Assembly (NCBI RefSeq): GCF_024609325.1
Contig: NZ_JANHMQ010000001.1
Location: forward strand, 620,001 to 684,000
Reading direction: 5' to 3'
DNA length: 64,000 nucleotides
Origin: Geothrix fuzhouensis
Lineage (GTDB): Bacteria > Acidobacteriota > Holophagae > Holophagales > Holophagaceae
Position 1 is the first letter of the stretch. The number at the start of each line of letters is the position of its first letter. Positions 35,495 through 43,891 of this stretch are shown piece by piece. The notes under the pieces are model-generated. The model searched no databases and was not told the DNA's origin. It worked only from the letters and a program-made list of their open reading frames with translations. The translations under genes and the position numbers were made by a program.

Positions 35495-35937
35495 GCGTTC
35501 TGCCCGAGGCATTTCCGGACCGCGACAGTGACATCCTTCCCTTTGTGAAGAAAGACGATCACCACCCGGACCGGGCCATCTGGGAAGGGGAAGGTGAATT
35601 GAAAGGTTCGCGAAGGTTCGTTTCCATGGCAGAACTCTCGGAAGGCACCGAGAAAGGCCTGCACGGAGGTGCATGGCGCGATCTCGGTGAAGAAGTTCCG
35701 TCCGATCACACTCAAGGGCTCGCGTTTGGCGAGTCTGCTCTCCGCTTGGTTGTAGGCGAGGATGGTTCCATGCTCCGCCAGGACGATCACGCCGAACGGG
35801 AGGCCGTCCAGTTCCGTTGAGGAAAGATCCGGGATTCCCCGCAGATCGCGATAGCAGGTCCTGCAGATGCCGTGGGAATCCTCAGCCTCGCTTTGCCCGA
35901 TCAGGGCTCCACACCAGGCACACAACACATTTGGCAT
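35491..35937 (-). CDS. Photoactive yellow protein-like PAS protein with N-terminal zinc-finger-like module
   Basis: 148 residues. Residues 1-35 hold two CxxC pairs (Cys6/Cys9 and Cys25/Cys28), as in a small zinc ribbon. Residues 42-143 align by eye over the whole length with the photoactive yellow protein of Halorhodospira: LDGLPFGVIVL, ILAYNQAE, VIGRNFFTEIAPCT. The chromophore-site residues of PYP are conserved at the right spacing: Tyr62 (PYP Tyr42), Glu66 (Glu46), Arg72 (Arg52) and Cys89 (Cys69, the p-coumarate thioester site; 27 residues from the Tyr in both). Thr50 is replaced by Ala70. It may be a blue-light sensor or a PAS relative binding another ligand. No output domain is present. 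Confidence 0.85.
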   Translation of the reverse strand: MPNVLCAWCGALIGQSEAEDSHGICRTCYRDLRGIPDLSSTELDGLPFGVIVLAEHGTILAYNQAESRLAKREPLSVIGRNFFTEIAPCTSVQAFLGAFREFCHGNEPSRTFQFTFPFPDGPVRVVIVFLHKGKDVTVAVRKCLGQNA

Positions 35938-36001
35938 CGCAGCTCCTGACTGCTGAGTACCGCTCCCCGCGCACGGATCACCGACCGCTGTTGGCCGTTG
36001 A

Positions 36002-36385
36002 TTACCGGGCCGTGTCCACCATCTTGATCAAGGCTGCCTCAACTTCATGCGCAATGGGGAGCAGTGCGGGATCCTGGGATAGTCCTGCCAGCAGGTCGGA
36101 TGGGGGAATCAGTCCAATTCTCGTGTGCCCTTGCTCCGTGTAGACGGAAATACGGCAGGGCAGCGCCATGTTCAGGCGCAAGTCGAGGCCGAGGACTTTG
36201 GCCGCCTGGCCGGGGTTGCACACCTCAAACACGCGGCAGGCCTCGGCAAAGGGGAAACCCTTGCTACGCAACGTGTTGGCCAGGTCATGGACATGGAGCA
36301 CCCCGAAGCCCCCGGCCGTCACTGCGGCTTCTAGATCGGCCGAGGCCTGCTCGAACGGTTTACCGGATTCGACGATGTAGTACAT
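36002..36385 (-). CDS. DUF302 family protein
   Basis: 127 residues from the ATG at 36385, with GGAGGTGGAAG directly upstream. The DUF302 pattern is visible: an N-terminal MYYIVESGKPFEQASADLEAAV, the turn FGVLHVHDLANTLRSKG, and the conserved VFEVCNPGQAAKVL and LPCRISVY. The fold is a small alpha-beta domain of unknown function that may bind heme or a small ligand, and is often found near redox or sulfur genes. It lies between the PYP-like gene and maeB on the same strand. Confidence 0.85.
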   Translation of the reverse strand: MYYIVESGKPFEQASADLEAAVTAGGFGVLHVHDLANTLRSKGFPFAEACRVFEVCNPGQAAKVLGLDLRLNMALPCRISVYTEQGHTRIGLIPPSDLLAGLSQDPALLPIAHEVEAALIKMVDTAR

Positions 36386-36453
36386 CTTCCACCTCCAGTG
36401 GGTTCCACCACGGACCTGAGGCCGTGGGTTTCCGGGAGGCAACACTAACACGG

Positions 36454-36477
36454 CGCAGGGGCCCGAAGGCCCCTGCG
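36454..36477 (-). terminator. Hairpin terminator downstream of maeB
   Basis: A perfect 10-bp stem (CGCAGGGGCC / GGCCCCTGCG) with a CGAA loop lies 22 bp after the maeB stop on the minus strand. The T run after it is weak, so it may be a partial terminator. Confidence 0.6.
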
Positions 36478-36499
36478 ACTGACAGCTGATAGCTGATAG

Positions 36500-38752
36500 C
36501 TACTTCTGCTGCGCTTCCACGACAGTGAGCGCCGTGAGGTGGATGATGTCATTCATGTCGCTGTGCCGCTGGAGCACATGGACCGGAGCCGCCATGCCGC
36601 AGGTGATGGGGCCGATGACTTCAGCGCCCGCCAGCCGCTGCACCAGCTTGTAGCCGATGTTCCCGCTGGTGAGGTCGGGGAATACCAGCACGTTCGGGCC
36701 ACCCGGCAGGTCCACCCAGGGGTAGTCCTCGGAGAGGATGCCATCACCCAGGGCGGTGTCCGCCTGCATCTCGCCGTCACATTTGAGGTCGGGGCGCTGG
36801 GCCTTCACGATCTCCACGGCCTTCTGGACCTTGCGGACCAACGGATGGTCCACGCTGCCGAAATCAGAGAAGGAGAGCATGGCGACCCTGGGATCCATGT
36901 TGAAGGTGTCTTTGGCCAGGTCCGCTGTCAGGAGGGCGATCTCGGCCAGCTGCTCACTGCTGGGCTCGATGTTCATGGTGGTGTCGGCGAAGAACAGCAC
37001 GCGGTTCTTCAGCACCATGGTGTAGACACCGCAGGCGCGCTTGACGCCCTTCCGGGTGCCGATGACTTCCAGGCAGGGCCGGATGGTGTCGGGGTAGTAC
37101 ATCGTCAGGCCGGCGATCAAGCCATCGGCCTTGCCCATGCGGCACATCAGAGCGCCGAAGTAGATGCGCTCCTGCACCTTGCGGCTGGCCTCGAAGCTGG
37201 TCACACCGCGGCGCTTCCGCAGCTCATAGAAAGCCTCTTCGGCCTCCTTGCGCCAGGCCACGCTACCGGGGTCCAGGATCTCAATGCCACCGAGCGAGAT
37301 GCCGTGGTCAGCCGCCACAGCCTTCACCTTAGCCGGGTCGCCCAGGAGGATGGGAATACAGATGCCCTCCTCCACCATCTGGGAGACGGCCTGCAGGATC
37401 AGCGGATGGTCGCCCTCGGGGAAGACCACGCGCTTGGGGTTGGCCTTGGCCCGGTGGATGACGCTGCGGATCACATCCTTGCTGCGGCCCTGGAGCCCCT
37501 CCAGGCGCTCCTTGTAGGCCTGCATGTCGGCGATGGGCTGCTTGGCCACGCCCGTCTCCATGGCGGCCTTGGCGACGGCCGGGGCCACCCACAGCAGCAC
37601 CCGGGGGTCGAAGGGCTTGGGGATGATGTACTCAGGGCCGAAGGTGAACTTCTGGCCCGAGTAGGCCTTCACCACAGAATCAGGCACCTCTTCCTTGGCC
37701 AGGGCGGCCAGCGCCTTGGCGGCGGCCAGCTTCATGGGCTCGTTGATCTCCGAGGCGCGCACATCCAAGGCGCCGCGGAAGATGAAGGGGAAGCCAAGGA
37801 CGTTATTCACCTGGTTGGGGTAGTCGCTGCGGCCCGTGGCCATGATGATGTCGTCGCGCGTGGCTTTGGCAGTGGGGTAGTCGATCTCAGGATCGGGGTT
37901 GGCCATGGCGAAAACGATGGGGTTCTTGGCCATCGCCTTGATCATGTCGGGCGTCAGGACGCCTTTGCTGGAGCAGCCCACGAACACATCGGCCCCGACG
38001 ATGACATCGCCCAAGGTGCGGAGGTCCGACTTCTTGATGAACCGCTCCTTGTAGACGTTCATGCCCTCGGTGCGACCTTCGTAGACAAGGCCCTTGGTAT
38101 CGCAGAGCCAAAGGTTCTCCAGCTTCACGCCCGCAGCGATCATCATGTTCGCGCAGGCGATGGCCGCAGCCCCCGCGCCGCTGAACACCACCTTCATGTC
38201 GCCCAGCTTCTTCCCGATCAACTCGGACGCATTCATGAGGGCCGCGGTGCTGATGATGGCCGTGCCGTGCTGGTCGTCGTGGAAGACGGGGATATTCATC
38301 TCCTTCTTCAGACGGGTTTCGATCTCGAAGCACTCGGGGGCCTTGATGTCTTCGAGGTTGATGCCGCCGAAGGTGGGCTCCAGAGCCTTCACCACTTGGC
38401 AGAAGCGATCAACATCCAGCTCGTTCACTTCGATGTCGAACACGTCGATGTCGGCGAAACGCTTGAAGAGCACGCCCTTGCCTTCCATCACGGGTTTACC
38501 GGCGAGGGCGCCGATGTTGCCGAGGCCCAGTACGGCCGTGCCGTTGGAGATCACGGCCACCAGGTTGCCCTTGGCGGTGTACTTGTACGCGTCTTCAGGG
38601 TTCTTCTCGATCTCAAGGCAGGGCTCCGCCACTCCAGGCGTGTAGGCATTGGAGAGATCCCGGGCGGTGGAGCAGGGCTTGGTGGCGACGACTTCGATCT
38701 TGCCCTTCCTTCCCTGCGAATGGTAATCGAGGGCTTCCTGCTTGCGTTTCAT
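36500..38752 (-). CDS. maeB: NADP-dependent malic enzyme fused to a phosphotransacetylase domain (MaeB type)
   Basis: 750 residues from the ATG at 38752, with AAGGAG seven bases upstream. It decarboxylates malate to pyruvate. The N-terminal malic enzyme part (to about residue 425) has [19 protein letters not shown], the catalytic [12 protein letters not shown] and the NADP-binding [13 protein letters not shown]. The C-terminal part (about 430-750) is phosphotransacetylase-like ([16 protein letters not shown], then [13 protein letters not shown] and [14 protein letters not shown]). In MaeB the second domain is usually regulatory, responding to acetyl-CoA, rather than catalytic. Confidence 0.94.
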   Translation of the reverse strand: MKRKQEALDYHSQGRKGKIEVVATKPCSTARDLSNAYTPGVAEPCLEIEKNPEDAYKYTAKGNLVAVISNGTAVLGLGNIGALAGKPVMEGKGVLFKRFADIDVFDIEVNELDVDRFCQVVKALEPTFGGINLEDIKAPECFEIETRLKKEMNIPVFHDDQHGTAIISTAALMNASELIGKKLGDMKVVFSGAGAAAIACANMMIAAGVKLENLWLCDTKGLVYEGRTEGMNVYKERFIKKSDLRTLGDVIVGADVFVGCSSKGVLTPDMIKAMAKNPIVFAMANPDPEIDYPTAKATRDDIIMATGRSDYPNQVNNVLGFPFIFRGALDVRASEINEPMKLAAAKALAALAKEEVPDSVVKAYSGQKFTFGPEYIIPKPFDPRVLLWVAPAVAKAAMETGVAKQPIADMQAYKERLEGLQGRSKDVIRSVIHRAKANPKRVVFPEGDHPLILQAVSQMVEEGICIPILLGDPAKVKAVAADHGISLGGIEILDPGSVAWRKEAEEAFYELRKRRGVTSFEASRKVQERIYFGALMCRMGKADGLIAGLTMYYPDTIRPCLEVIGTRKGVKRACGVYTMVLKNRVLFFADTTMNIEPSSEQLAEIALLTADLAKDTFNMDPRVAMLSFSDFGSVDHPLVRKVQKAVEIVKAQRPDLKCDGEMQADTALGDGILSEDYPWVDLPGGPNVLVFPDLTSGNIGYKLVQRLAGAEVIGPITCGMAAPVHVLQRHSDMNDIIHLTALTVVEAQQK

Positions 38753-38934
38753 GGCCACACTCCTTGAAATGAGTGCCCTATCAATGGGCTGAATGCCACC
38801 CAGCATACACCTCGTATTACGCAATTATGCCTGCAAGGTCATCAATCACTCCCTTTGTTGCACGGATCACAAGAGATGCTTTCACAGCGGACCGCCCTGG
38901 ATTACGATCCAACGACCCCCCTCCCGGAGCTTCC

Positions 38935-39483
38935 ATGCGCGTGCTGACCTTTCTGCTGCCCTGCCTGTTGGCCGTTCCCGTCGTCGCCCAGAAGGCCAAG
39001 GCGCCCGCCAAGGCAGCCGAATCGGTCAAGGCCGCCAAGGTGGATTGGGATGGCGAATGGACGCTTGCAGCCTCGCAAAGCGACAAGCTCGACGAGCAGA
39101 TTGAGGCTCACGTCAAGGATCTGAACTTCGCCATGAAGCTCTTCTGGAAGAAGAAGCTCCAGTCGGCGTGCAGGCCCTTCAACAAACTCGACATCCTGGC
39201 GGGGGAAAGCTTCTCCGTGACCATGGGCCGGGAACGCCCCGTCGACACCCCAGCCGACGGCACGGAGAGCGACTGGAAGCGCAGCGATGACACCGTCTTC
39301 AAGGCCACCCTCACCAAGGACGGCCCCACCATGATCCAGACCCTCACCGGCGATGGCTACACGCTGAAGTACGTCTACTCCATGCGGAAGGATGGAAACT
39401 CCCTGGCCCTGCAGGTGACCTACACCCACCCCAAGCTGGACAATCCCTTCTCGTACAAGCTTGTCTTCATGCGGAACGACTGA
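38935..39483 (+). CDS. Uncharacterised exported protein
   Basis: 182 residues from the ATG at 38935, with CGGAG upstream. A signal peptide ends near VVAQK (about residue 20). The rest looks like a single beta-rich domain: WDGEWTLAASQSDKLDEQIEAHVKDL, then TLTGDGYTLKYVYSMRKDGNSLALQVTYTHP, which resembles lipocalin-like proteins. Not recognised. It is divergent from maeB, with 182 bp between. Confidence 0.75.
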   Translation: MRVLTFLLPCLLAVPVVAQKAKAPAKAAESVKAAKVDWDGEWTLAASQSDKLDEQIEAHVKDLNFAMKLFWKKKLQSACRPFNKLDILAGESFSVTMGRERPVDTPADGTESDWKRSDDTVFKATLTKDGPTMIQTLTGDGYTLKYVYSMRKDGNSLALQVTYTHPKLDNPFSYKLVFMRND

Positions 39484-39514
39484 CCGCCCGGCCAGGTCGG
39501 AGCACACTAGGGGC

Positions 39515-40489
39515 ATGCGACCGCTGGCCCCGCCGCCCCTTCCCTGCCGTCCCCCCTGGTGGGCCAGCTCCGGCCACCTCCAGACCATCCTCGGCAACTA
39601 CCTCCCCGGGAAGCCCTCCGCCCACGCGTCCAAACCATTCCGCATTCCCCTGCCAGATGGCGACCAACTCACGGGGCGCCATTACCCCGGCGAGACCGAC
39701 ACACTGGTGCTGATCTTCCATGGTCTGGGTGGGGATGATCAGGCGCACTACGTGCGACGCACCATCGCCCTGGCCCGGAAGCTCGGCCACCATGTCTGGA
39801 CCGTCAACCACCGAGGTTGCGGCGAGGGCCGTGGTTTGGCGACGCGCCCCTACCACAGTGGATCGGGGGATGATCTGGGCGCGGCCTTCTCGGCCGCCCG
39901 GGAGCGCCATCCCGGGCTGCGGCAGTTGGCCATCGGCTATTCCCTTTCGGCCAACGCCCTTCTGTTGAATCTGGGCAATGGGCTGCCGGAACCCGCCGCG
40001 CGTCCCGATTTTGCCATCGCCGTTAATCCACCGGTGGATCTGGGGGCCTGCTCCTCCCGCATCCACGCCGGCCTCAGCCGCCTCTATGAGCTGCGCTTCA
40101 TCAAACGCTGCCGCAAAGCCATCCGCCAGCGCGTGGAGGATGGCCTCATCCCGGACATCTACCGGACCTGGCCACTGATGAGCCTTCGGCAGTTCGACAA
40201 CGCCTACACCACGAAGGCTGCGGGGTTCCAGGACGCCGATGATTACTACGCCAAGTGCTCCGCCCGGCCGCACCTATCGAAGATCACCGTCCCCACCGTC
40301 ATCCTCATGGCCAAGGACGATCCCTTCATCCCCTGGCGGCATGCCGCCGAGGCGGACCCATCGCCCGCCGTCCACCTGCACATCGAGCCCTGCGGCGGCC
40401 ACATGGGCTACCTCACCCGCGACCTGCCTGGGCATCGCTGGCTACCCTATGCCGTCGACCACTACATCCGTGAGCTGCTCAACGGGTGA
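39515..40489 (+). CDS. YheT-family alpha/beta hydrolase
   Basis: 324 residues from the ATG at 39515. It matches the YheT/EMB8 family of esterase-like hydrolases: an N-terminal WWASSGHLQTILGNYLP, then the oxyanion region LIFHGLGGDDQAHYVR. The nucleophile elbow reads GYSLSAN where the family usually has GxSLGGN, so the residue after the catalytic serine-leucine is serine instead of glycine. The acid DDPFIP and the histidine in CGGHMGY complete the triad. The substrate is unknown. Confidence 0.88.
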   Translation: MRPLAPPPLPCRPPWWASSGHLQTILGNYLPGKPSAHASKPFRIPLPDGDQLTGRHYPGETDTLVLIFHGLGGDDQAHYVRRTIALARKLGHHVWTVNHRGCGEGRGLATRPYHSGSGDDLGAAFSAARERHPGLRQLAIGYSLSANALLLNLGNGLPEPAARPDFAIAVNPPVDLGACSSRIHAGLSRLYELRFIKRCRKAIRQRVEDGLIPDIYRTWPLMSLRQFDNAYTTKAAGFQDADDYYAKCSARPHLSKITVPTVILMAKDDPFIPWRHAAEADPSPAVHLHIEPCGGHMGYLTRDLPGHRWLPYAVDHYIRELLNG

Positions 40490-40506
40490 AGACACTTCCC
40501 GCGGCT

Positions 40507-41763
40507 TCAGTGGGAATCCACCAGGACCAGGGTCTTCTCCGGTCCCGCCCCCTGAGTCCAGACGAGGGAGGCTCCCTGGTGGCACATGGCGATCCTGGGG
40601 GACCCACAAGTCGACCCTGGCGCCGAGCCCATGATTCTGGGGGCGGACCAGGCCCCATGGCGGATCCGGAGAGAGATGTGGTCTCCCTTCGTCCCGCGCT
40701 GGACGACCAGGAAGCCCGCCCGCCCGTCCGGCCCCAGGTCGATGGCGTAGTCGTGCGGGCGTCCCTGATCGTGATCAAGACACTCCACACCGGGCTCCCA
40801 ATTACGTGCCCTGAAGGCCTTCGAGAACAGCCGGGACACCCCCCCGCTTTCGCGCTGACACCAGGCCGCCAAAGCCTCGCCATCCCCATTCATGACCAAC
40901 CGCGGCGAGGAGATCTCCTGGGCGGTGGTAAGCGTGAACGGTTCACTCCAGTCGCCCGCCTGAACGTCGTAGAAGCTCGCCTCGAGCGCGGCCCGCTGGC
41001 CGTAGGGGGCGTGGATCCACAGGGCGAGGGCGTTCCCGTGGTCGTCCATGGCCACTTGATGGTGATGGGCCAGGTGCGCGACCACGGGGACGGGATGATC
41101 CGACCAGATTCGGTCTGAAGGCCAGTAGTGGCTGGCCATCAATCCTTCAAACAGGCTGTCCTGGGCCTCCCAAAGCACCATGGCGTGCTCCCGGTGGTTA
41201 GCGGCCAGTTGGGGTGAGGCAGTGGGATCCGAGGAAACACCGAGCACCACCGGTTCCTTCTCCCAGGCGTCTCCCCGCGTGCTGAAGGACTGGGCCATCA
41301 CTTCGATCCGCCCCACCTTCTCATGGAGCCACACCACGAGCGCATCTCCGCGTCGGTCCACTGCGACCTGGAGGTGACGGATCGATCCGGGTGTCCGGAA
41401 CACCACATGCCCCAGATCCTCGCCGGTTCCCAGCGCCTTGCCGATGATCTGCCGCTCTTCCCCGAGATCCGCCAGCCAGACCGCCAGACCCCGACCCTCG
41501 GGGTTCAGCGCGAGTCTGGGATTCATCCCCTCACCGAAGGGAAAAGGCTTGAGTGCCGGCGAAGCGGCCGGCCCCATGGGCATGGCCCACAGACTGCCGC
41601 CGTTCTCCCACAGGGCCACCCCGTGGCCCCGATGATCCAGCGCCAAGCGGGCGTCTCCGAGAGGGCCTCGATCGAGCAGGGCCACCGCCCGCCACCCGCC
41701 CCCTGATTCCGCTGGGGCCGGCTTGAGCACTTGTGCGAAACGTTTGAGAAGTTCCATGGCCAT
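40507..41763 (-). CDS. Uncharacterised protein of eight tandem propeller-like repeats
   Basis: 418 residues, or 416 from the second ATG. About eight repeats of 40-60 residues each end with a pattern (A/V)xDxxGxAxxxW: ALDHRGHGVALW, ALNPEGRGLAVW, AVDRRGDALVVW, AANHREHAMVLW, AMDDHGNALALW, VMNGDGEALAAW, then two degenerate copies. This suggests a beta-propeller. No signal peptide or membrane segment is seen, so it is probably cytoplasmic. No known family was recognised. It stands alone after an AT-rich stretch behind the cysteine desulfurase gene. Confidence 0.78.
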   Translation of the reverse strand: MAMELLKRFAQVLKPAPAESGGGWRAVALLDRGPLGDARLALDHRGHGVALWENGGSLWAMPMGPAASPALKPFPFGEGMNPRLALNPEGRGLAVWLADLGEERQIIGKALGTGEDLGHVVFRTPGSIRHLQVAVDRRGDALVVWLHEKVGRIEVMAQSFSTRGDAWEKEPVVLGVSSDPTASPQLAANHREHAMVLWEAQDSLFEGLMASHYWPSDRIWSDHPVPVVAHLAHHHQVAMDDHGNALALWIHAPYGQRAALEASFYDVQAGDWSEPFTLTTAQEISSPRLVMNGDGEALAAWCQRESGGVSRLFSKAFRARNWEPGVECLDHDQGRPHDYAIDLGPDGRAGFLVVQRGTKGDHISLRIRHGAWSAPRIMGSAPGSTCGSPRIAMCHQGASLVWTQGAGPEKTLVLVDSH

Positions 41764-41840
41764 GCGGCCCTCTCATCCGGAGACTCGGGACCACTCAGCC
41801 CCTCTCCCAGCTCGGACCATGATGTCATCCAGGAACAACG

Positions 41841-41876
41841 CAAAACATCATGAAAAATATATACCGTTTGTGTAAT
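41841..41876 (-). promoter_or_regulatory. AT-rich tract, probable promoter region of the repeat-protein gene
   Basis: A 36-bp tract that is mainly A/T (with TATATACC and GTGTAATT) stands out in a G+C-rich sequence, about 80-110 bp before the start at 41763. It is the likely promoter for that gene; no exact -35/-10 pair could be set. Confidence 0.35.
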
Positions 41877-43046
41877 TTACAGACTTGATATAGCGTCTCC
41901 GCTGCCACTCCGAAGGTTCGCCACCAGCCCCGGAAGCAAATCGGCTACTTCCTGGATCTGGGACTCGGTGGTGCCCCGCCCTAGGCTGAACCGCACCGTT
42001 CCCCGGGCGTAGGTGTCGAGCACATGCATGGCGCGCAGCACATGGCTGGGCTCGCGCATGCCCGTGCTGCAGGCGCTGCCGGTGGACACACAGATACCCC
42101 GTTCCGCCAGCTTCAGCTGCAGCGCCTCGCCCTCGATGCCCGCGAACCCGGCCAGGCAGGTATTGGGCAGGCGCTCGGCGGCGGCGCCATGGATGCGCAC
42201 GTCGGGGATGTCTGCGAGGATGCGGGCCTCCAGGGTGTCCCTGAACCCGCGGACGCGTGTCATTTCTGGCAGGCGCGCCTTCGCCAGCTCAGCCGCTTTG
42301 CCAAGGCCGACAATCCCCGGCACGTTTTCGGTGCCTCCGCGCCGGCCACGTTCCTGGGAACCACCCAGCATGAGCGGCTTCAGGCGCACGCCCCGCCGGA
42401 TCATGAGCAGACCCGTACCCTTCGGGCCGTGGAATTTGTGGCCGCTGAGGCAGAGCAGATCCGCGCCCCAGGCCACGGCGTCCACGGGAACCTTGCCCAC
42501 GGCCTGGGTGGCGTCCACCAGGAAGAGGGCGCCTTTGCCCTTGGCGATGCGGGCAGCCTCGGTGACCGGAAAGAGGACGCCGGATTCGTTGTTGGCGGCC
42601 ATGACGGCCACCAGGGCCGTGTCCGTATGCACGGCGGCCTCAAGCACCGCCAGGTCCAGGCGCCCCTCGTCATCCACGCCCACATCCGTAACCTCGCCCC
42701 CCTGACCCTTCCACCACATCACCAAGGCGCGCACCGCCGGATGCTCCACCGCCGTGGTGACCAGGTGCCGCTTCGTCGGGAACGCCTCCCACACGCCGCG
42801 GAAGGCATGGTTCAGGCTCTCCGTGCCGCCGCTGGTGAAGACGATCTCCGCGGGCGTGCAGCCTACCAGGGCCGCCACTTGCTCCCGTGCGGCCACGATC
42901 GCGCCATCCGAGAGATGGCCCAAGGCATAGGCCGCGCTGGCGTTGCCAAAGCGCTCCGTGAACCAGGGCCGCATGGCCTCGAAAACCTCGGGGTCGAGGG
43001 GCGTTGTGGCGTTGTGATCGAGATAGATCAGGTCCATGGATCTCAT
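41877..43046 (-). CDS. Cysteine desulfurase (NifS/IscS family)
   Basis: 389 residues. PLP enzyme that takes sulfur from cysteine for Fe-S clusters and thio-modifications. It starts MDLIYLDHNATTPLD after three residues, carries the PLP lysine Lys204 (SGHKFHGPKG) and the catalytic Cys326 (STGSACSTG). The region MAANNESGVLFPV binds PLP. Its ATG overlaps the stop of the upstream hydrolase (ATGA). No iscU or nifU gene is adjacent, so whether it serves Fe-S assembly or tRNA thiolation is open. Confidence 0.93.
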   Translation of the reverse strand: MRSMDLIYLDHNATTPLDPEVFEAMRPWFTERFGNASAAYALGHLSDGAIVAAREQVAALVGCTPAEIVFTSGGTESLNHAFRGVWEAFPTKRHLVTTAVEHPAVRALVMWWKGQGGEVTDVGVDDEGRLDLAVLEAAVHTDTALVAVMAANNESGVLFPVTEAARIAKGKGALFLVDATQAVGKVPVDAVAWGADLLCLSGHKFHGPKGTGLLMIRRGVRLKPLMLGGSQERGRRGGTENVPGIVGLGKAAELAKARLPEMTRVRGFRDTLEARILADIPDVRIHGAAAERLPNTCLAGFAGIEGEALQLKLAERGICVSTGSACSTGMREPSHVLRAMHVLDTYARGTVRFSLGRGTTESQIQEVADLLPGLVANLRSGSGDAISSL

Positions 43047-43888
43047 TGTCCCATCCCTGATCGCCCCCGAAGGAAGGTCAGGGCCTCGGACCAGGGAGAA
43101 TGCCCGGGGATCATGGGCAGTTCATTGTGAGAGGCTTGGGGTACTTCCCAGACGCGAACCGGCCCGACCGTTCCCTGGGCCAGCCGTCGTCCCTGCGCGG
43201 CGCCCACCACCTCGTCCCGCCCCGCCACCACGATCGCCACGGGGCCGTGATAGCCATGGATCGCCCCCAGGCTGTCCCAGCGATCCCGCAGGATCAGGCT
43301 CATGGGGAGGTAGGGATAGTGGTGCGCGGCCACTTCAGTCATCCGGGCGAAGGGAGTGGCCAGAAGCAACCCGGCCACCGACTTCGGCTCAGCGGCAGCC
43401 ACCTGCACAGCCACACCGGAACCGAGGCTCTCTCCCAGCAGGAACACCGGGGCTCCTGATTCCTCATTCAATCGGCGCAAGGCGGCGCGGGCATCAGCCA
43501 CCAGCGAGGCCTCCGAGCGCTCACCCTCCCGGGGACCGTAGCCCGGGTACTCCAGCAGCACGCCTTCGAAACCCGCGGCCTCCAAGACCGGCAGGTAGCC
43601 CGCCCGCCCCAAGGCGTCCCCTGCGTTGCCATGCAGCACGAGGACCCGGGCTCGACCCAGCCGCGCTGCCCGCCGCCAGCCAAGCAGTCTCCCCTGGGCG
43701 TCCTGCCAGGACACCAGACGGATGCCCACAGCCCTCTGGAGGGCCTCTGGCTCGGTTTCGCGGTCGGGGAAGTACATCATTCGCCGCTGGGTCAGGAAGG
43801 CCAGAAGGCAGAGCCCCGCATAGATGCCGAGGCCCCAGGCCACCCATTTGAAGAGGCTGACGATCCAGAGGGGCCAGGACCGGACCAC
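43043..43888 (-). CDS. Membrane-anchored alpha/beta hydrolase (BEM46-like)
   Basis: 281 residues from a GTG at 43888. A membrane segment at about residues 8-31 is followed by a hydrolase domain with LVLHGNAGD (oxyanion), LEYPGYGPREG and the nucleophile GESLGSG, then the acid in VVAGRDEVVG and a late histidine in ASHNELP. This is close to the BEM46/YqkD type. The substrate is unknown. It lies in a three-gene run after the AlaX-type gene, with the stop overlapping the cysteine desulfurase start. Confidence 0.86.
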   Translation of the reverse strand: MVRSWPLWIVSLFKWVAWGLGIYAGLCLLAFLTQRRMMYFPDRETEPEALQRAVGIRLVSWQDAQGRLLGWRRAARLGRARVLVLHGNAGDALGRAGYLPVLEAAGFEGVLLEYPGYGPREGERSEASLVADARAALRRLNEESGAPVFLLGESLGSGVAVQVAAAEPKSVAGLLLATPFARMTEVAAHHYPYLPMSLILRDRWDSLGAIHGYHGPVAIVVAGRDEVVGAAQGRRLAQGTVGPVRVWEVPQASHNELPMIPGHSPWSEALTFLRGRSGMGQ

Positions 43889-43891
43889 GGC

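Noticed and set aside
36539-38767. 742-residue open frame on the plus strand over maeB
   Set aside because: It is antisense to a clear malic enzyme gene with intact motifs. Long antisense frames are normal at this G+C content; its protein is histidine/glycine/aspartate-rich with no domain.
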